Shown: positions 33,387 to 43,237 of the stretch, one piece after another | How the letters are laid out: the number at the start of each line of letters is the position of its first letter | How positions within the stretch are numbered: the stretch's first letter is position 1 | NCBI GenBank assembly: GCA_045047085.1 | Contig: JASFYT010000075.1 | Span: 1 to 64,000, forward strand | Direction: 5' to 3' | From: GCA-2401155 sp045047085 | GTDB lineage: Bacteria; Pseudomonadota; Alphaproteobacteria; Rhizobiales; Rhizobiaceae | Length of the DNA stretch: 64,000 bases | Translations under genes and position numbers: made by a program | Notes under the pieces: generated by a model | What the model saw: only the letters and a program-made list of their open reading frames with translations | The model's database searches: none | What the model was told of the DNA's origin: nothing

Positions 33387-35768
33387 ATGGTATTCGGAAG
33401 AATTAATCAAGCAGTGGAAGATGCCATCGGGGCTTCGAAGCTCAGCAAAAAGCAGCGTGGTGAGCTTATGGCTGCGCAAATTCACTCAATTGTTCAAATG
33501 ACACCCGGTGTAATGATTGGTTGCTATTTTATAGTTGCCATGTTGGTAGTATTCAGTTTTTCGACTATTTATTTCTATCCGGTTCTGGTCTGGGCTGCAA
33601 CAATTTGTGCAGCACAATCATTTGGAATCCAAGCATGGTCGAGCAGCAAGAACAAGCCTCGTAGAAAGTTTGTTTCACAAAGAGCGATGAAAAAGATTTG
33701 TGGTAATGGCGCAGTACTTGGTGGGCTCTGGGGCTTCGCCATGATCATGGTTTTGCCCTTTGCGGGGCTTGATATGAAGCTTACCCTTTTGGTAGCAATA
33801 ACCGGTATAATGGGCGGTGGTGGTTTTGCGCTTGCCGCTGTTCCTCAAGCCGCAATTTCTTTCGTAATGCCGGCGGCGATCGGAACACTCATCGGTGTTT
33901 TGTTGGGGCCCAACAGCTTTCACGCGTTTTCAATCTCGGTTCTTATCGGCTCATACGTCATTCTGATTCCATTCATAGCGATAAGACTTGCGCGTAATCT
34001 GTGCCACCATATTGTAACAGAAATGGTGATGCGCGAACAACAAAACACTATTGGACTTTTGCTCAGGGAATATGAAGAAAACGCCAATGACTGGGTTTGG
34101 GAAACCGGTAAGAACGGCAGGATACAAAATGCTTCGCCGCGTTTTGTTGACGTTTGCAATCTGACGGTGTCGACGGCAAACAAATATCACTTTCTGGATT
34201 TTTTCAAAGAGTATTCGCTCACCGAAGATGCTGTACTAAAAATTGAGCAGCATATGAAAAACAAGAAACCTTTTCGCGATATCGAATTGGCGCTGAAGAA
34301 GAATGAGAAAGTTCACTGGCTGCGCCTGTCCGGAAAACCCAATTACGCCGATGGCGGCGACTATACTGGCTATATCGGGATTGGTTTCGACATAACGTCC
34401 GATAAGGAAGCGGAGAATAAAATTCACCTTCTGGCTCATACTGATCCCCTCACCGGGTTGATGAACCGTGCCAGTTTCAATGAGGAAATGGATGACGCGG
34501 TAGAAAATCTGGAGCGCTATGGCACCGTATTTTCTCTGATGTTTCTTGATCTTGATAAATTCAAAACCGTCAATGATACGCGCGGCCATTTAGTTGGCGA
34601 TAAAATGTTGCAGGCCGTTGCCCAACGCATCCGCGACAATGTGGACGAGGGCAACGCCATTGCGCGCCTTGGTGGGGATGAGTTTGCTGTTGTAGTGCGC
34701 AAGCATTGCAATGCCGATTCTGTATCAAAACTAGCCACAAAATTAATCGACGCAATTAGTCAACCTTATGAGATTGACGGAGATAAACATAAAATTGGCC
34801 TAAGCATCGGCATCACCTTCGCGCCGCAAAATGGCACAAGGCCTACTCAACTATTACGTAATGCAGATTTGGCCCTTTATCGTTCCAAAGCGGATGGCCG
34901 CGGTGTTTTTCGCTTCTTTGAAAGTCAGATGGATGCAGACCAGCGTGAAAAGCGCCTGCTGGAAAACGAACTGCGCCAAGCCATCGATAATGACGAGTTT
35001 GAACTCTATTATCAGCCATTGGTTTCATCGGTTACCAGCAAACCAACAGGCATGGAAGCGCTTATCAGATGGAACCACCCAATCAGGGGGCTGATTTCTC
35101 CGGCTGAATTCATTCCTCTGGCAGAGCAGTCATCGCTAATTTATGATATCGACCGATGGACCTTAAAAAATGCCTGCAAGAATGCGACCAATTGGCCTGA
35201 TGATGTAACGATCGCTGTCAATCTGTCAGCTCAGCATTTCGTTAGCTCCGACATTGTAGAAATTACCAGAAATGCTTTGGCCGAAAGCAATCTTCCAGCC
35301 CATCGGTTGGAGTTAGAGATCACGGAAAGCGTGCTGGTAGACAATCCGGATGATGTTTACAAAATTCTGGAATCTCTTAAGGAACTCGGTGTAGCCATTT
35401 CACTGGATGATTTTGGAACGGGCTATTCAAGCCTTTCCTACATTATGAAATTTCCGTTCGACAAGATTAAGATAGACCAGTCTTTTGTGTCAGCATCAGA
35501 TGATGATGACACAGCTAAGGCAATCTTGCAGATGATTACCACGCTGGGTGAATCCCTAAACATCCAAATTACAGCAGAGGGTGTCGAAACCCTGCAACAG
35601 GTGCTATTCCTGCGTAGCGTCAACTGTCACCAGTTTCAGGGTTATTTCTTCTCCAAACCACTACGCTCTGAGGAGTTGCCAGCATTCTTCCTCAAAGACC
35701 TGAACAAGCTCGTGGAAGAAGAAATTGTAATCGAAACAGCCATTAAAGAAGCCAAACAGGTAGCTTAA
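33387..35768 (+). CDS. Membrane-bound GGDEF-EAL cyclic-di-GMP protein
   Basis: A 793-residue c-di-GMP enzyme. Six predicted membrane helices (about 40-200, a MASE-like sensor) lead through a coiled segment to a PAS domain (about 222-340). A GGDEF domain follows (about 345-510; GGDEF itself at 429-433), then an EAL domain (about 525-775; Glu557 of EAL, DDFGTGYSS near 674-682, KIDQSF near 695-700). Both catalytic motifs look intact. The RxxD inhibitory site that normally precedes GGDEF is absent, so feedback inhibition of synthesis is unlikely. Net direction of activity cannot be predicted. No adjacent partner gene is evident. Confidence 0.93.
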   Translation: MVFGRINQAVEDAIGASKLSKKQRGELMAAQIHSIVQMTPGVMIGCYFIVAMLVVFSFSTIYFYPVLVWAATICAAQSFGIQAWSSSKNKPRRKFVSQRAMKKICGNGAVLGGLWGFAMIMVLPFAGLDMKLTLLVAITGIMGGGGFALAAVPQAAISFVMPAAIGTLIGVLLGPNSFHAFSISVLIGSYVILIPFIAIRLARNLCHHIVTEMVMREQQNTIGLLLREYEENANDWVWETGKNGRIQNASPRFVDVCNLTVSTANKYHFLDFFKEYSLTEDAVLKIEQHMKNKKPFRDIELALKKNEKVHWLRLSGKPNYADGGDYTGYIGIGFDITSDKEAENKIHLLAHTDPLTGLMNRASFNEEMDDAVENLERYGTVFSLMFLDLDKFKTVNDTRGHLVGDKMLQAVAQRIRDNVDEGNAIARLGGDEFAVVVRKHCNADSVSKLATKLIDAISQPYEIDGDKHKIGLSIGITFAPQNGTRPTQLLRNADLALYRSKADGRGVFRFFESQMDADQREKRLLENELRQAIDNDEFELYYQPLVSSVTSKPTGMEALIRWNHPIRGLISPAEFIPLAEQSSLIYDIDRWTLKNACKNATNWPDDVTIAVNLSAQHFVSSDIVEITRNALAESNLPAHRLELEITESVLVDNPDDVYKILESLKELGVAISLDDFGTGYSSLSYIMKFPFDKIKIDQSFVSASDDDDTAKAILQMITTLGESLNIQITAEGVETLQQVLFLRSVNCHQFQGYFFSKPLRSEELPAFFLKDLNKLVEEEIVIETAIKEAKQVA

Positions 35769-35791
35769 CCTGAAAGTTCCGTACTTCAGTA

Positions 35792-37171
35792 TCAATCAGT
35801 TGAGGAATAGAGTTTGCTTTTGACACCAAGATAACCGTCCCATGCGAACCAATAACTGATGTGCCCGGGTACACGAGGAAGCCGTTTCCCATTTGGGCTA
35901 ATCAAAAATTCTTCTTCAATTTTCCATTCATCGCCGTCTGCGGAAATTTGGTCTGCTATATCTGAAAGAGCAAATTCCAGTTCGCCGCGTTGATAAGCGC
36001 GAACTGTGCGGCTTTCTTTGTCCCCCAGCAGCACTACATTCAGGGTGCCCACTTTATCGTTGATGAGCTTTGTTATGCCAAAGACCTCCAGCGGCCAAGC
36101 TTTGGCTGCAGCCACGCTGCGAATGCCAAATACATAGTCCTTACGCTTAACCCGTTCTTCGTTTTTGACTGCCACCGGAAACATCAAATCAGGGGAAGAA
36201 AAATACTCATTGTAGACCACACCAGAAGCGTAATTGCGCTTGAAACCTGTGTCCGTGGACAAAACTTTGGTATCCGGGTTGGATTTAAACCAACGTTCCC
36301 ATGTGGTGATGGTGACGGGGCGAATTTTTAGCTTGATGCCACTTTCCGCCAGAGGCCCAACCACCGGCTCGCCAGTAAACTGGTTCCAAAGACTATCGGT
36401 TTCGCGGTCAAACATCAGTTTATTGGAGCGGTATAGTAGACCGGAAGAACCAAACACCAGAGGCTCTTTGCGCCCCTCAATTTTAGTTTCAAATAAAATA
36501 CCCGCTCCGCATAATGTGCAATAGGCCAGCGCCACCGGCACACCACCAATGGTTTCATTGAACATTTCGTGCCAGCCCATAATACGCAAAGGATACGCGC
36601 GAACATCGCCCTTGATCTTTACTCCAAAAACCAGATCGCTATCGATCAGATAATCAGCTTTTGCACCTTCAACAAGCTTCGGGTTATCGAGTGCTGGAAT
36701 ACCATCTACAGCAACTCCGCCCCATGTGATTTCTTCCAGTCGGATTTTCATTTTCTTCGGAAGAGACCTCTCTTCACCGAGGAAGCGATCAAAACTGGGG
36801 TCGATGCGGTTGAGGAAATCCCGCTTGAGAACCCGGTAGCTGGAATGCGGTTTTATTTCCGGGTGCGATTCTTGCCAAATCATGCCGTCATTCCAGCTTT
36901 CAAATTCTTCCCCGGCAAGCGTACTGATAGCCTTCATAATCCTTGGGTGACTTTGGCGAACTCGCGCTGTTTGTAACAAAGCTGCGATGGCGTCCTTTCT
37001 GCCACTGGCAGCAAGCTTGTCGGCCGCTTCGTTGGAAATTTTCCAATGGCCAAAAATAGCATCCTTACTCAATTCGCCCACATCAATCGCTTCAGCCGAA
37101 CTCGCTGAACCCATGCCCAACGACAGGGTTAGTCCAACGGCTGCAATTTTCAAACCGGATACAATTTTCAC
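35792..37171 (-). CDS. Exported DUF3179 protein
   Basis: A 459-residue protein with a signal peptide (1-28, ending AEA). From about residue 150 it is a full DUF3179 domain: GIPALDNPKLVEGAKADYL, GDVRAYPLRIMGWHEMFNE with His201, and AYCTLCGAGILF with Cys218/Cys221, then FGSSGLLYRSNKLMFDRETDSLWNQ. The conserved His and CxxC pattern suggests metal or redox chemistry, but no function is established for this family. The first 120 residues are an extra helical region. It stands alone, tail-to-tail with the GGDEF-EAL gene. Confidence 0.85.
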   Translation of the reverse strand: MKIVSGLKIAAVGLTLSLGMGSASSAEAIDVGELSKDAIFGHWKISNEAADKLAASGRKDAIAALLQTARVRQSHPRIMKAISTLAGEEFESWNDGMIWQESHPEIKPHSSYRVLKRDFLNRIDPSFDRFLGEERSLPKKMKIRLEEITWGGVAVDGIPALDNPKLVEGAKADYLIDSDLVFGVKIKGDVRAYPLRIMGWHEMFNETIGGVPVALAYCTLCGAGILFETKIEGRKEPLVFGSSGLLYRSNKLMFDRETDSLWNQFTGEPVVGPLAESGIKLKIRPVTITTWERWFKSNPDTKVLSTDTGFKRNYASGVVYNEYFSSPDLMFPVAVKNEERVKRKDYVFGIRSVAAAKAWPLEVFGITKLINDKVGTLNVVLLGDKESRTVRAYQRGELEFALSDIADQISADGDEWKIEEEFLISPNGKRLPRVPGHISYWFAWDGYLGVKSKLYSSTD

Positions 37172-37703
37172 ACTGGCATTCCCACTATTTTCCTAAATCA
37201 TAGGTTGGAACAAGTAGAGAAGGAACCCGTTTCACCACATCGTGAATTCCAGTGAAGACCAGCTGCATTCCAATTGGATTAAGGAAGGAGGGAAGCTCGG
37301 ACAGCTTGCCGGTGGTGTATGATGTTCACATTGCAGGCAATGAATGCTGTTTTCATGTCACATTACCGGCCTTACCTACATCATCTGGCACGTACAATAT
37401 TCACAGCAGGAATGAAGAAAATTCACCATGGAGTGCATGGTATCAAAACACAGAGCCGGTATTTTTCATACGAATTTGGAAATTTAAAAGGTCGGACCAA
37501 TATAGTATCCGATAGATATTTATCAATTATTACTTTGTTATTGTCCTAAATGTACTTACATTCTCAGTAATTTTAAACTAAATATATTAATATACAACCT
37601 CATCATCTTGATACAAAAGGTTTTTTGCCGAATTCACTTTTTATTAAGTATAAAATACTAATTTTTCTCAAGGGAAATTTTACGCATTGTTGGATGAGCG
37701 TTG
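37172..37703. other. 532-bp gene-free region
   Basis: No convincing gene. Short open frames here (for example 37252-37515) lack ribosome sites and show no protein-like pattern. The right half is strongly AT-rich and should carry the chemoreceptor promoter; AGTAT-AAA-ATACT (37647-37659) contains a TATAAA-like -10 candidate. The left half shows nothing I can name. Confidence 0.5.
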
Positions 37704-39161
37704 ATGTTTGGAAATTTATTCAAGAGGGCCCACAAGTCTTCTTCTGACGTCTTAGAAGAAGGCCTTGGTCAGACGGATATCGACCGATTAAGCGCTGCAC
37801 TAAGAAATCTGGTGGATGAGGCTTCGACTCTTGGCATTGATTTGGTCGATATCGCCGGTGCGGTAGAAGGTATGACCGATGTTTCCAGAAGACATGTTTC
37901 TGCTTTCGGAAAACTAACTACCACCGCCAATGTAATTTCCGACACCCATAAAGAAATGTCCAAACTGATTGATCAGACGGAGCAAAGCGCCGGTGATGCA
38001 CGCAAAATGTTGGCGGAATCTTCGTCTGGCATGACTCGGTCATCAGGCCAGATTGATAGTTTGATGTCTCTTTCATTAGAAATGAATGCTGACATCACCA
38101 CCCTCTCTAAATCCCTGTTTGGTGTCGATAAAATCACCGATGATATCAGTTCCATCGCTCGCCAGACCAACCTTCTGGCGCTGAACGCCGCCATTGAGGC
38201 TGCACGCGCAGGAGAGGCCGGGCACGGGTTTGCTGTTCTTGCAGGTGAGGTGCGTGATCTTGCACTCAGAACGGCCAACGCAACCACCATTATTCAGGAA
38301 ACTCTGAGCGAAATTCGTACTAAAACAGGTGGCCTCTTGATTGCAGGTGACAATGTGTGTGAAACCTCATCTCAGGTTAAGAGCGGCTCCGATGAATTAG
38401 GCCGTACCTTCCTGGCTATGGAAAACGCCATCAATCAGGTTCTGGACAGTTCTTCGGTAATTTCTGAATCCACCGACTCCGCCGGTCGCCAATATGCTGA
38501 GTTTATGGGTACTCTGACGAAAATTTCCGGTGAGGTAGAAAATTCAAATAAACAGCTTTCAGACACATCGCGACGAATTGGTTCTCTCGTTAATCTGTCT
38601 GAACGCATCATTCAGCTAACTGCAAATGTTGGCATTGAAACGCCAGATTCGTTTTTCATCGATAAGGTAAAGTCACTGGCTGAAGATATCTCGCAAGAGT
38701 TCTCTCGCGGGGTTGCTGAGGGTGAAATTACAATCGTCGATCTTTTTGATTTCAATTACAGGCAAATTCCAGATACTTCGCCTATTCAGCATATGTCCCG
38801 GTTTGTAAAATTTACGGATCGTGTTCTGCCCCGGTTTCAGGAAGAAGGTTTGGCATGTAACGATAAGATTGTTTTGTGTGCTGTAGTGGACGCGAACGGC
38901 TATTTGCCTACCCACAATAAAATTTGTTCAAAGCCTCAGCGATTGGGTGAAACTGCTTGGAATGCTGCAAATAGCAGAAACCGCCGCATATTCGACGATC
39001 GGGTAGGTCTGGCCGCCGGAAGAAATAAAGAGCCCTTTTTGATGCAGCTTTATCGCAGAGACATGGGTGGCGGAAGGTTCGCCATGATGAAAGATATTGC
39101 TGCGCCAATATCAGTCGACGGGCGTCACTGGGGTGGTCTGCGTCTGGCCATAAAAGGATAA
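37704..39161 (+). CDS. Soluble chemoreceptor with C-terminal sensor domain
   Basis: A 485-residue methyl-accepting protein with no membrane segment and no HAMP domain. ATG 37704 is taken; TTG 37701 is directly before it. The signalling hairpin tip is complete at about 151-187 (IARQTNLLALNAAIEAARAGEAGHGFAVLAGEV is split across two helices). After the coiled coil, residues 330-485 form a separate domain ending in RNRRIFDDRVGLAAG, QLYRRDMGGGRFAMMKD and DGRHWGGLRLA, a pattern I associate with C-terminal sensory domains of alphaproteobacterial receptors. The cue is unknown. No che genes are adjacent. Confidence 0.88.
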   Translation: MFGNLFKRAHKSSSDVLEEGLGQTDIDRLSAALRNLVDEASTLGIDLVDIAGAVEGMTDVSRRHVSAFGKLTTTANVISDTHKEMSKLIDQTEQSAGDARKMLAESSSGMTRSSGQIDSLMSLSLEMNADITTLSKSLFGVDKITDDISSIARQTNLLALNAAIEAARAGEAGHGFAVLAGEVRDLALRTANATTIIQETLSEIRTKTGGLLIAGDNVCETSSQVKSGSDELGRTFLAMENAINQVLDSSSVISESTDSAGRQYAEFMGTLTKISGEVENSNKQLSDTSRRIGSLVNLSERIIQLTANVGIETPDSFFIDKVKSLAEDISQEFSRGVAEGEITIVDLFDFNYRQIPDTSPIQHMSRFVKFTDRVLPRFQEEGLACNDKIVLCAVVDANGYLPTHNKICSKPQRLGETAWNAANSRNRRIFDDRVGLAAGRNKEPFLMQLYRRDMGGGRFAMMKDIAAPISVDGRHWGGLRLAIKG

Positions 39162-39302
39162 GTCCGAAAGCCTACGCGATTGCTAGATATTGTTCCATTT
39201 GTAGCAGGAACTTCTGTCCATCGCACTCCAGTCAGGGTATTTTAACGCACAATTTATCTGAAGCCAGGTCACCACTTTCAAGATTAAGGTCCGGAGACTG
39301 CG

Positions 39303-40073
39303 TCAAATTCTTTTTATCGGCCCTTTGCCACGTGGGCTGCATGGAGGGCTTGTATCCAGCACGGCTTGAAAGTCCATCAGCATTGCGGCTTCGTCGATAA
39401 AAATTTTGCGTTCCATGCTGAGAAGTGGTTCCAGATGGCTGGTATTCTCAACACCTCTACTCGGTCCAGCACTGGACATGGAAATTTTGCGAAAATAATA
39501 CTCCACATCGCGGTTTATATCCAAAAAGGTGAAACGGTCCCGTTGTTCGAGCAGGTTGTCAATTGCCAGATGCGAACCAGTTTTGGCGTATTCAACCAGA
39601 TCATCAATGTATTTTTTGATGTCATGCTCTACTGCAGTTGCCGGCGGACGTGAATAAAATCCACAATAAAAGAAATCGCGCCCAATTCCCGGACGCCTCA
39701 GAGCTTTCCACATTTTATCTGTTGGTTGCAGGGTCAAACAATAAGCATTGAGCTTGTATGAATTGGCAACAAAATGAAATTTCCAATTCCTCAAATTGCT
39801 TTCTGAATTGCCAGATTTTACATACCCAGGATAGCGCCGAAGATAAATTTGATAATCCAGTTCAACGTTTGTCTTACAAGAACGACCAGTTATTTCAGTT
39901 TTACGTATCATCATTTCCCTGAAGGCGTGCTCTTCATCAGTGAGATCTCGAGTGAGGGGATGAGGGTGCTCGTCAAACGACCATCCCGTCATCTGTTCAG
40001 CCATTGTGTTTGACATAAGAAAAATGACGATAAATGATGAAAGTGTAATCAAAGTAAAATTATAAATATTCAT
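39303..40073 (-). CDS. Hypothetical exported protein
   Basis: A 256-residue protein I do not recognise. Residues 1-25 look like a signal peptide or anchor (FTLITLSSFIVIFLMSNTMA). The mature part is hydrophilic, with four scattered cysteines (RSCKTN, NAYCLTL, FYCGFYSR, SPPCSPRG) that could form disulfides. It ends in a basic tail. It is flanked by the chemoreceptor and a broken small gene, in the least conserved-looking part of the window, and may be a recent acquisition. No function is assigned. Confidence 0.6.
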   Translation of the reverse strand: MNIYNFTLITLSSFIVIFLMSNTMAEQMTGWSFDEHPHPLTRDLTDEEHAFREMMIRKTEITGRSCKTNVELDYQIYLRRYPGYVKSGNSESNLRNWKFHFVANSYKLNAYCLTLQPTDKMWKALRRPGIGRDFFYCGFYSRPPATAVEHDIKKYIDDLVEYAKTGSHLAIDNLLEQRDRFTFLDINRDVEYYFRKISMSSAGPSRGVENTSHLEPLLSMERKIFIDEAAMLMDFQAVLDTSPPCSPRGKGPIKRI

Positions 40074-40171
40074 GATCAGGCTCCATAAATAGACATAAAC
40101 AATAACAAATCCCCGATCGCAAATGTAGGTTTATTCTACCGTTCCACCAAATCTAATACAAGGAACGCAGT

Positions 40172-40585
40172 ATGAATAAAATTGAGAGAGACGGCAATCG
40201 ATGTCGTGCGCTACGGCAAATTGAACGTGACATTATCAGGACAATGGATGGGTTTCGCAGAGACATTGCCTAGAAAAAGGATACTATTGGCAGGTTGAGA
40301 AACGAGATAGGTCAATTGGAATCCGATTTATTCAGTTTAAGGGGTCCAGATATCGGAACTGCCGTCGGATCCCTCGCTGGAGGACCTGTTGGTGCTGCAT
40401 TTGGCATTATTAGTTCGACAATTAGTGCCGAAAAAGGGAACTTGGAGAGGCAAAGAACAGATTTAGAATCAAGGGTCAAAAGTTACGAAAATGAAATTAA
40501 TGCATTGGAAGCATCTTGGATTGATTTTCAGAACAAACTTGGCGTAAATGCCAATGAAATGGCATTGATTAGTTGTATCAATTGA
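40172..40585 (+). pseudogene. Small coiled-coil/glycine-zipper gene interrupted by in-frame TAG
   Basis: From ATG 40172 (AAGGAACG upstream) the frame runs 33 codons, meets TAG at 40271-40273, and continues in the same frame to a stop at 40583-40585. Joined, it gives about 137 residues: charged coiled coil, a glycine-rich helix (GTAVGSLAGGPVGAAFGIIS) and a second coiled coil. Both halves have similar charged composition, which suggests one gene broken by a nonsense mutation. Alternatively the downstream part starts at TTG 40295 (96 residues) and is a separate gene, but no ribosome site supports that. A sequencing error is also possible. The family is not recognised. Confidence 0.55.
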
Positions 40586-40609
40586 TAATCAAACATTTAG
40601 TCCATCGCA

Positions 40610-42139
40610 TCAAGCAGCCACGGCCAGCCTTTTTCCGGCAATGCGGTAGGCGATCGCTTCGGCGAGGTGTGTTTGCCCAACAATTTCAACTTGCTCCAGA
40701 TCAGCAATGGTGCGCGCTGTTTTTAAAATGCGATGATAGGCGCGTGCCGAGAATCTAAGGGTTTCCGCGGCTTCTTTCAGGAGTTTTGTGCCGCTCGCAT
40801 CAGGAGCTGCAACCGTTTCAATCAGGGATGCGGGAGCGGTGGCGTTGGTCAAATTCCCACTCCCAAGTTTTAAATAACGTCGCTTCTGAATTTCACGTGC
40901 GCCAAGCACACGCTTTGCCACATCAGCGCTCGATTCTGCGGTTGAACGGGTCATGATATCGGCAGCGGAGACTGCCGGGACCTCTACGCGCAGATCAATC
41001 CTGTCGAGCAAGGGGCCGGAAATTCGTGCCTGATAATCAGACGCACAGCGCTCACCTCGGCGACAGCTATGGCCCGGTTCCCCAGCCATGCCGCATCTGC
41101 ATGGGTTCATGGCTGCAATCAACTGAATGCGCGATGGGTAGGTGACGCGATGATTAACCCGGGCAATTGAAGTTTCTCCCGTTTCCAGTGGTTGGCGCAA
41201 ACTATCAAGAACCTGCGGCGAGAATTCAGGAAATTCATCAAGAAATAAAATGCCATTATGGGCCAGTGAAACCTCGCCTGGACGTGCCCTAATACCACCG
41301 CCCACCATGGCCGCCATACTGGCCGAATGATGAGGTTCGCGAAATGGCCGTCGGTCGCTCAATTGCCCGCCGGTAAGATCGCCCGCAATTGACGCAATCA
41401 TTGAAACTTCCAGCAATTCTTTGGGTTCAAGCGCAGGCAGGATGCTTGGTAATCTCGCCGCCAGCATGGATTTTCCAGAACCGGGCGGTCCAACCATCAG
41501 CATATTGTGGCCACCAGCGGCAGTAATTTCCAGAGCCCGCTTGGCTGTTTCCTGCCCTTTGATATCGGCAAGGTCGGGCAAATCCCCGGCCATTTTCCGG
41601 ATCGAAGCAATTGGTCTTGTGAGAACCTGCGTCCCTTTGAAATGATTAGCCAGCGCAATCAGGCTTTTGGGTGCCAGAATTTCCATATCGGGATCAGCCC
41701 AGGCAGCCTCTGCCCCGCTGTCAAATGGGCAGATCAAGCCTTTCCCCTGAGCATTTGCCCCCATCGCCGCTGGAAGCGCTCCGGCAATATTGGTGATCGT
41801 ACCATCAAGAGACAATTCCCCAACCACCACAAACCGGTCGAGCACATCAGACGGGATAGCACCAAGGGCTGTCATCAGACCAAGCGCAATGGGAAGGTCG
41901 TAATGGCTACCTTCTTTTGGCAAATCAGCAGGTGCCAGATTGACCGTCACTCGCTTGGGAGGAATGGATAGGCCGGAGGCATGAAGAGCCGCTTTTACCC
42001 GCTCGCGGCTTTCAGCAACGGCTTTGTCCGCAAGGCCGACAATCGACATATGTATTTTGCCCGGCGCAACCATAACCTGAACATCAACAGGAACGGCCTC
42101 AACCCCCTGAAATGCTACCGTTTGTACTTTTGAGACCAT
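40610..42139 (-). CDS. comM: YifB/ComM Mg-chelatase-like AAA+ ATPase
   Basis: A 509-residue hexameric AAA+ helicase-like protein; ComM promotes branch migration during natural transformation in studied bacteria. ATG 42139 is chosen because GGGGAG stands 9 nt upstream. An N-terminal Lon-like domain (1-170; VEVDVQ-type opening, VNLAPADLPKEGSHYDLPIAL) precedes the AAA core: Walker A GPPGSGKSM at 217-225, Walker B ILFLDEFPEF, then the YifB C-terminal domain (ARAYHRILKTARTIADL). It ends the rsmI-yraN-gshB-comM series, 92 bp after gshB. Confidence 0.92.
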   Translation of the reverse strand: MVSKVQTVAFQGVEAVPVDVQVMVAPGKIHMSIVGLADKAVAESRERVKAALHASGLSIPPKRVTVNLAPADLPKEGSHYDLPIALGLMTALGAIPSDVLDRFVVVGELSLDGTITNIAGALPAAMGANAQGKGLICPFDSGAEAAWADPDMEILAPKSLIALANHFKGTQVLTRPIASIRKMAGDLPDLADIKGQETAKRALEITAAGGHNMLMVGPPGSGKSMLAARLPSILPALEPKELLEVSMIASIAGDLTGGQLSDRRPFREPHHSASMAAMVGGGIRARPGEVSLAHNGILFLDEFPEFSPQVLDSLRQPLETGETSIARVNHRVTYPSRIQLIAAMNPCRCGMAGEPGHSCRRGERCASDYQARISGPLLDRIDLRVEVPAVSAADIMTRSTAESSADVAKRVLGAREIQKRRYLKLGSGNLTNATAPASLIETVAAPDASGTKLLKEAAETLRFSARAYHRILKTARTIADLEQVEIVGQTHLAEAIAYRIAGKRLAVAA

Positions 42140-42231
42140 ATTCAAATACTCCCCAACTGGCATCAACCATAAGGGAGAGATTTAAAATGCACAAGAACAA
42201 AAATAGAACAAAAGGTTCGGTTGTGTATTAT

Positions 42232-43170
42232 TTACTTATGTTTTTCGATAGCATCGATCACAAGTGCCGCGATATCGGTACCTGAAAAATTTTGTACTTC
42301 TCTAATGCCAGTTGGCGAGGTGACATTGATTTCAGTCATATAATCGCCGATCACATCAATACCCACAAAAATGAATCCTTGCTCTTGAAGAACCGGTTTG
42401 ATGCGTTCACAAATTTCTATTTCGCGCGGCGTAAGTTCCGAATGTTCGGCAATGCCACCCACATGCATGTTCGAGCGTGCGCTGTCGGGTGGTGGCACGC
42501 GATTGATCGCACCAACGGGTTCCCCGTCTACCAAAATGATACGTTTATCACCGGCACGCACATCGGAAAGGTAGCGTTGGGCAATCAGAGGTTCGCGGAA
42601 CATATCATCAAACATTTCAAGCAAGGAGGAAAGGTTTTGGTCTCCATCCGCCAGCCGGAAAACGCCTGCACCTCCATTGCCATAAAGTGGTTTAACAATG
42701 ATATCACCAAACTCGTTGCGAAAATCCTTGATGGCTTCAAAGTCGCGAGTGATCAGCGTTTCAGGCATCAAATCCGGAAAATCAGTCACCAGAATTTTTT
42801 CTGGCGCATTACGCACCGCCGCCGGATCATTAACTACCAAAGTGTCAGGATGAACCCGCTCAAGCAAATGGGTATTGGTGATATATGACATGTCGAAAGG
42901 CGGGTCTTGCCGCAACAAAATAACATCGAGATCGGATAATTCTGTCAGTGCCGGTGCTCCAAGGGTGAAATGATCTCCTTCCACATCGCGTACATTCAAT
43001 GTTTCCAATTTTGCGCGAACCACACCACCACGCATCTGCACATCATTGGGGTGGAAATGAAATAATTCATGGCCACGACTCTGCGCCTCAAGGGCCATGG
43101 CAAAGGTAGAATCCCCGCCAATTTGAATGGTTGAAATATGATCCATCTGGATACCAATTTTCAAAGACAT
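42232..43170 (-). CDS. gshB: Glutathione synthetase
   Basis: Joins gamma-glutamylcysteine and glycine with ATP. The 312 residues start at ATG 43170 (MSLKIGIQMD), with AGGA eight bases upstream; earlier in-frame starts at 43176 and 43194 lack spacing. The ATP-grasp fold shows VVNDPAAVRNAPEKI, IVKPLYGNGGAGVFR, RYLSDVRAGDKRIILVDGEPVGAINR and FVGIDVIGDYMTEINVTSPTG, which are characteristic. Length matches proteobacterial GshB (about 315). Third in the series rsmI-yraN-gshB-comM. Confidence 0.95.
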   Translation of the reverse strand: MSLKIGIQMDHISTIQIGGDSTFAMALEAQSRGHELFHFHPNDVQMRGGVVRAKLETLNVRDVEGDHFTLGAPALTELSDLDVILLRQDPPFDMSYITNTHLLERVHPDTLVVNDPAAVRNAPEKILVTDFPDLMPETLITRDFEAIKDFRNEFGDIIVKPLYGNGGAGVFRLADGDQNLSSLLEMFDDMFREPLIAQRYLSDVRAGDKRIILVDGEPVGAINRVPPPDSARSNMHVGGIAEHSELTPREIEICERIKPVLQEQGFIFVGIDVIGDYMTEINVTSPTGIREVQNFSGTDIAALVIDAIEKHK

Positions 43171-43237
43171 ACGCATTTTCCTAAATGAAACCAAAATCTT
43201 CGATCACTAAAACCTACGGACCGAATATTGCAAGGAA

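Noticed and set aside
37252..37515. 87-codon open frame in the gene-free region
   Set aside because: No ribosome site, odd composition and no recognisable family.
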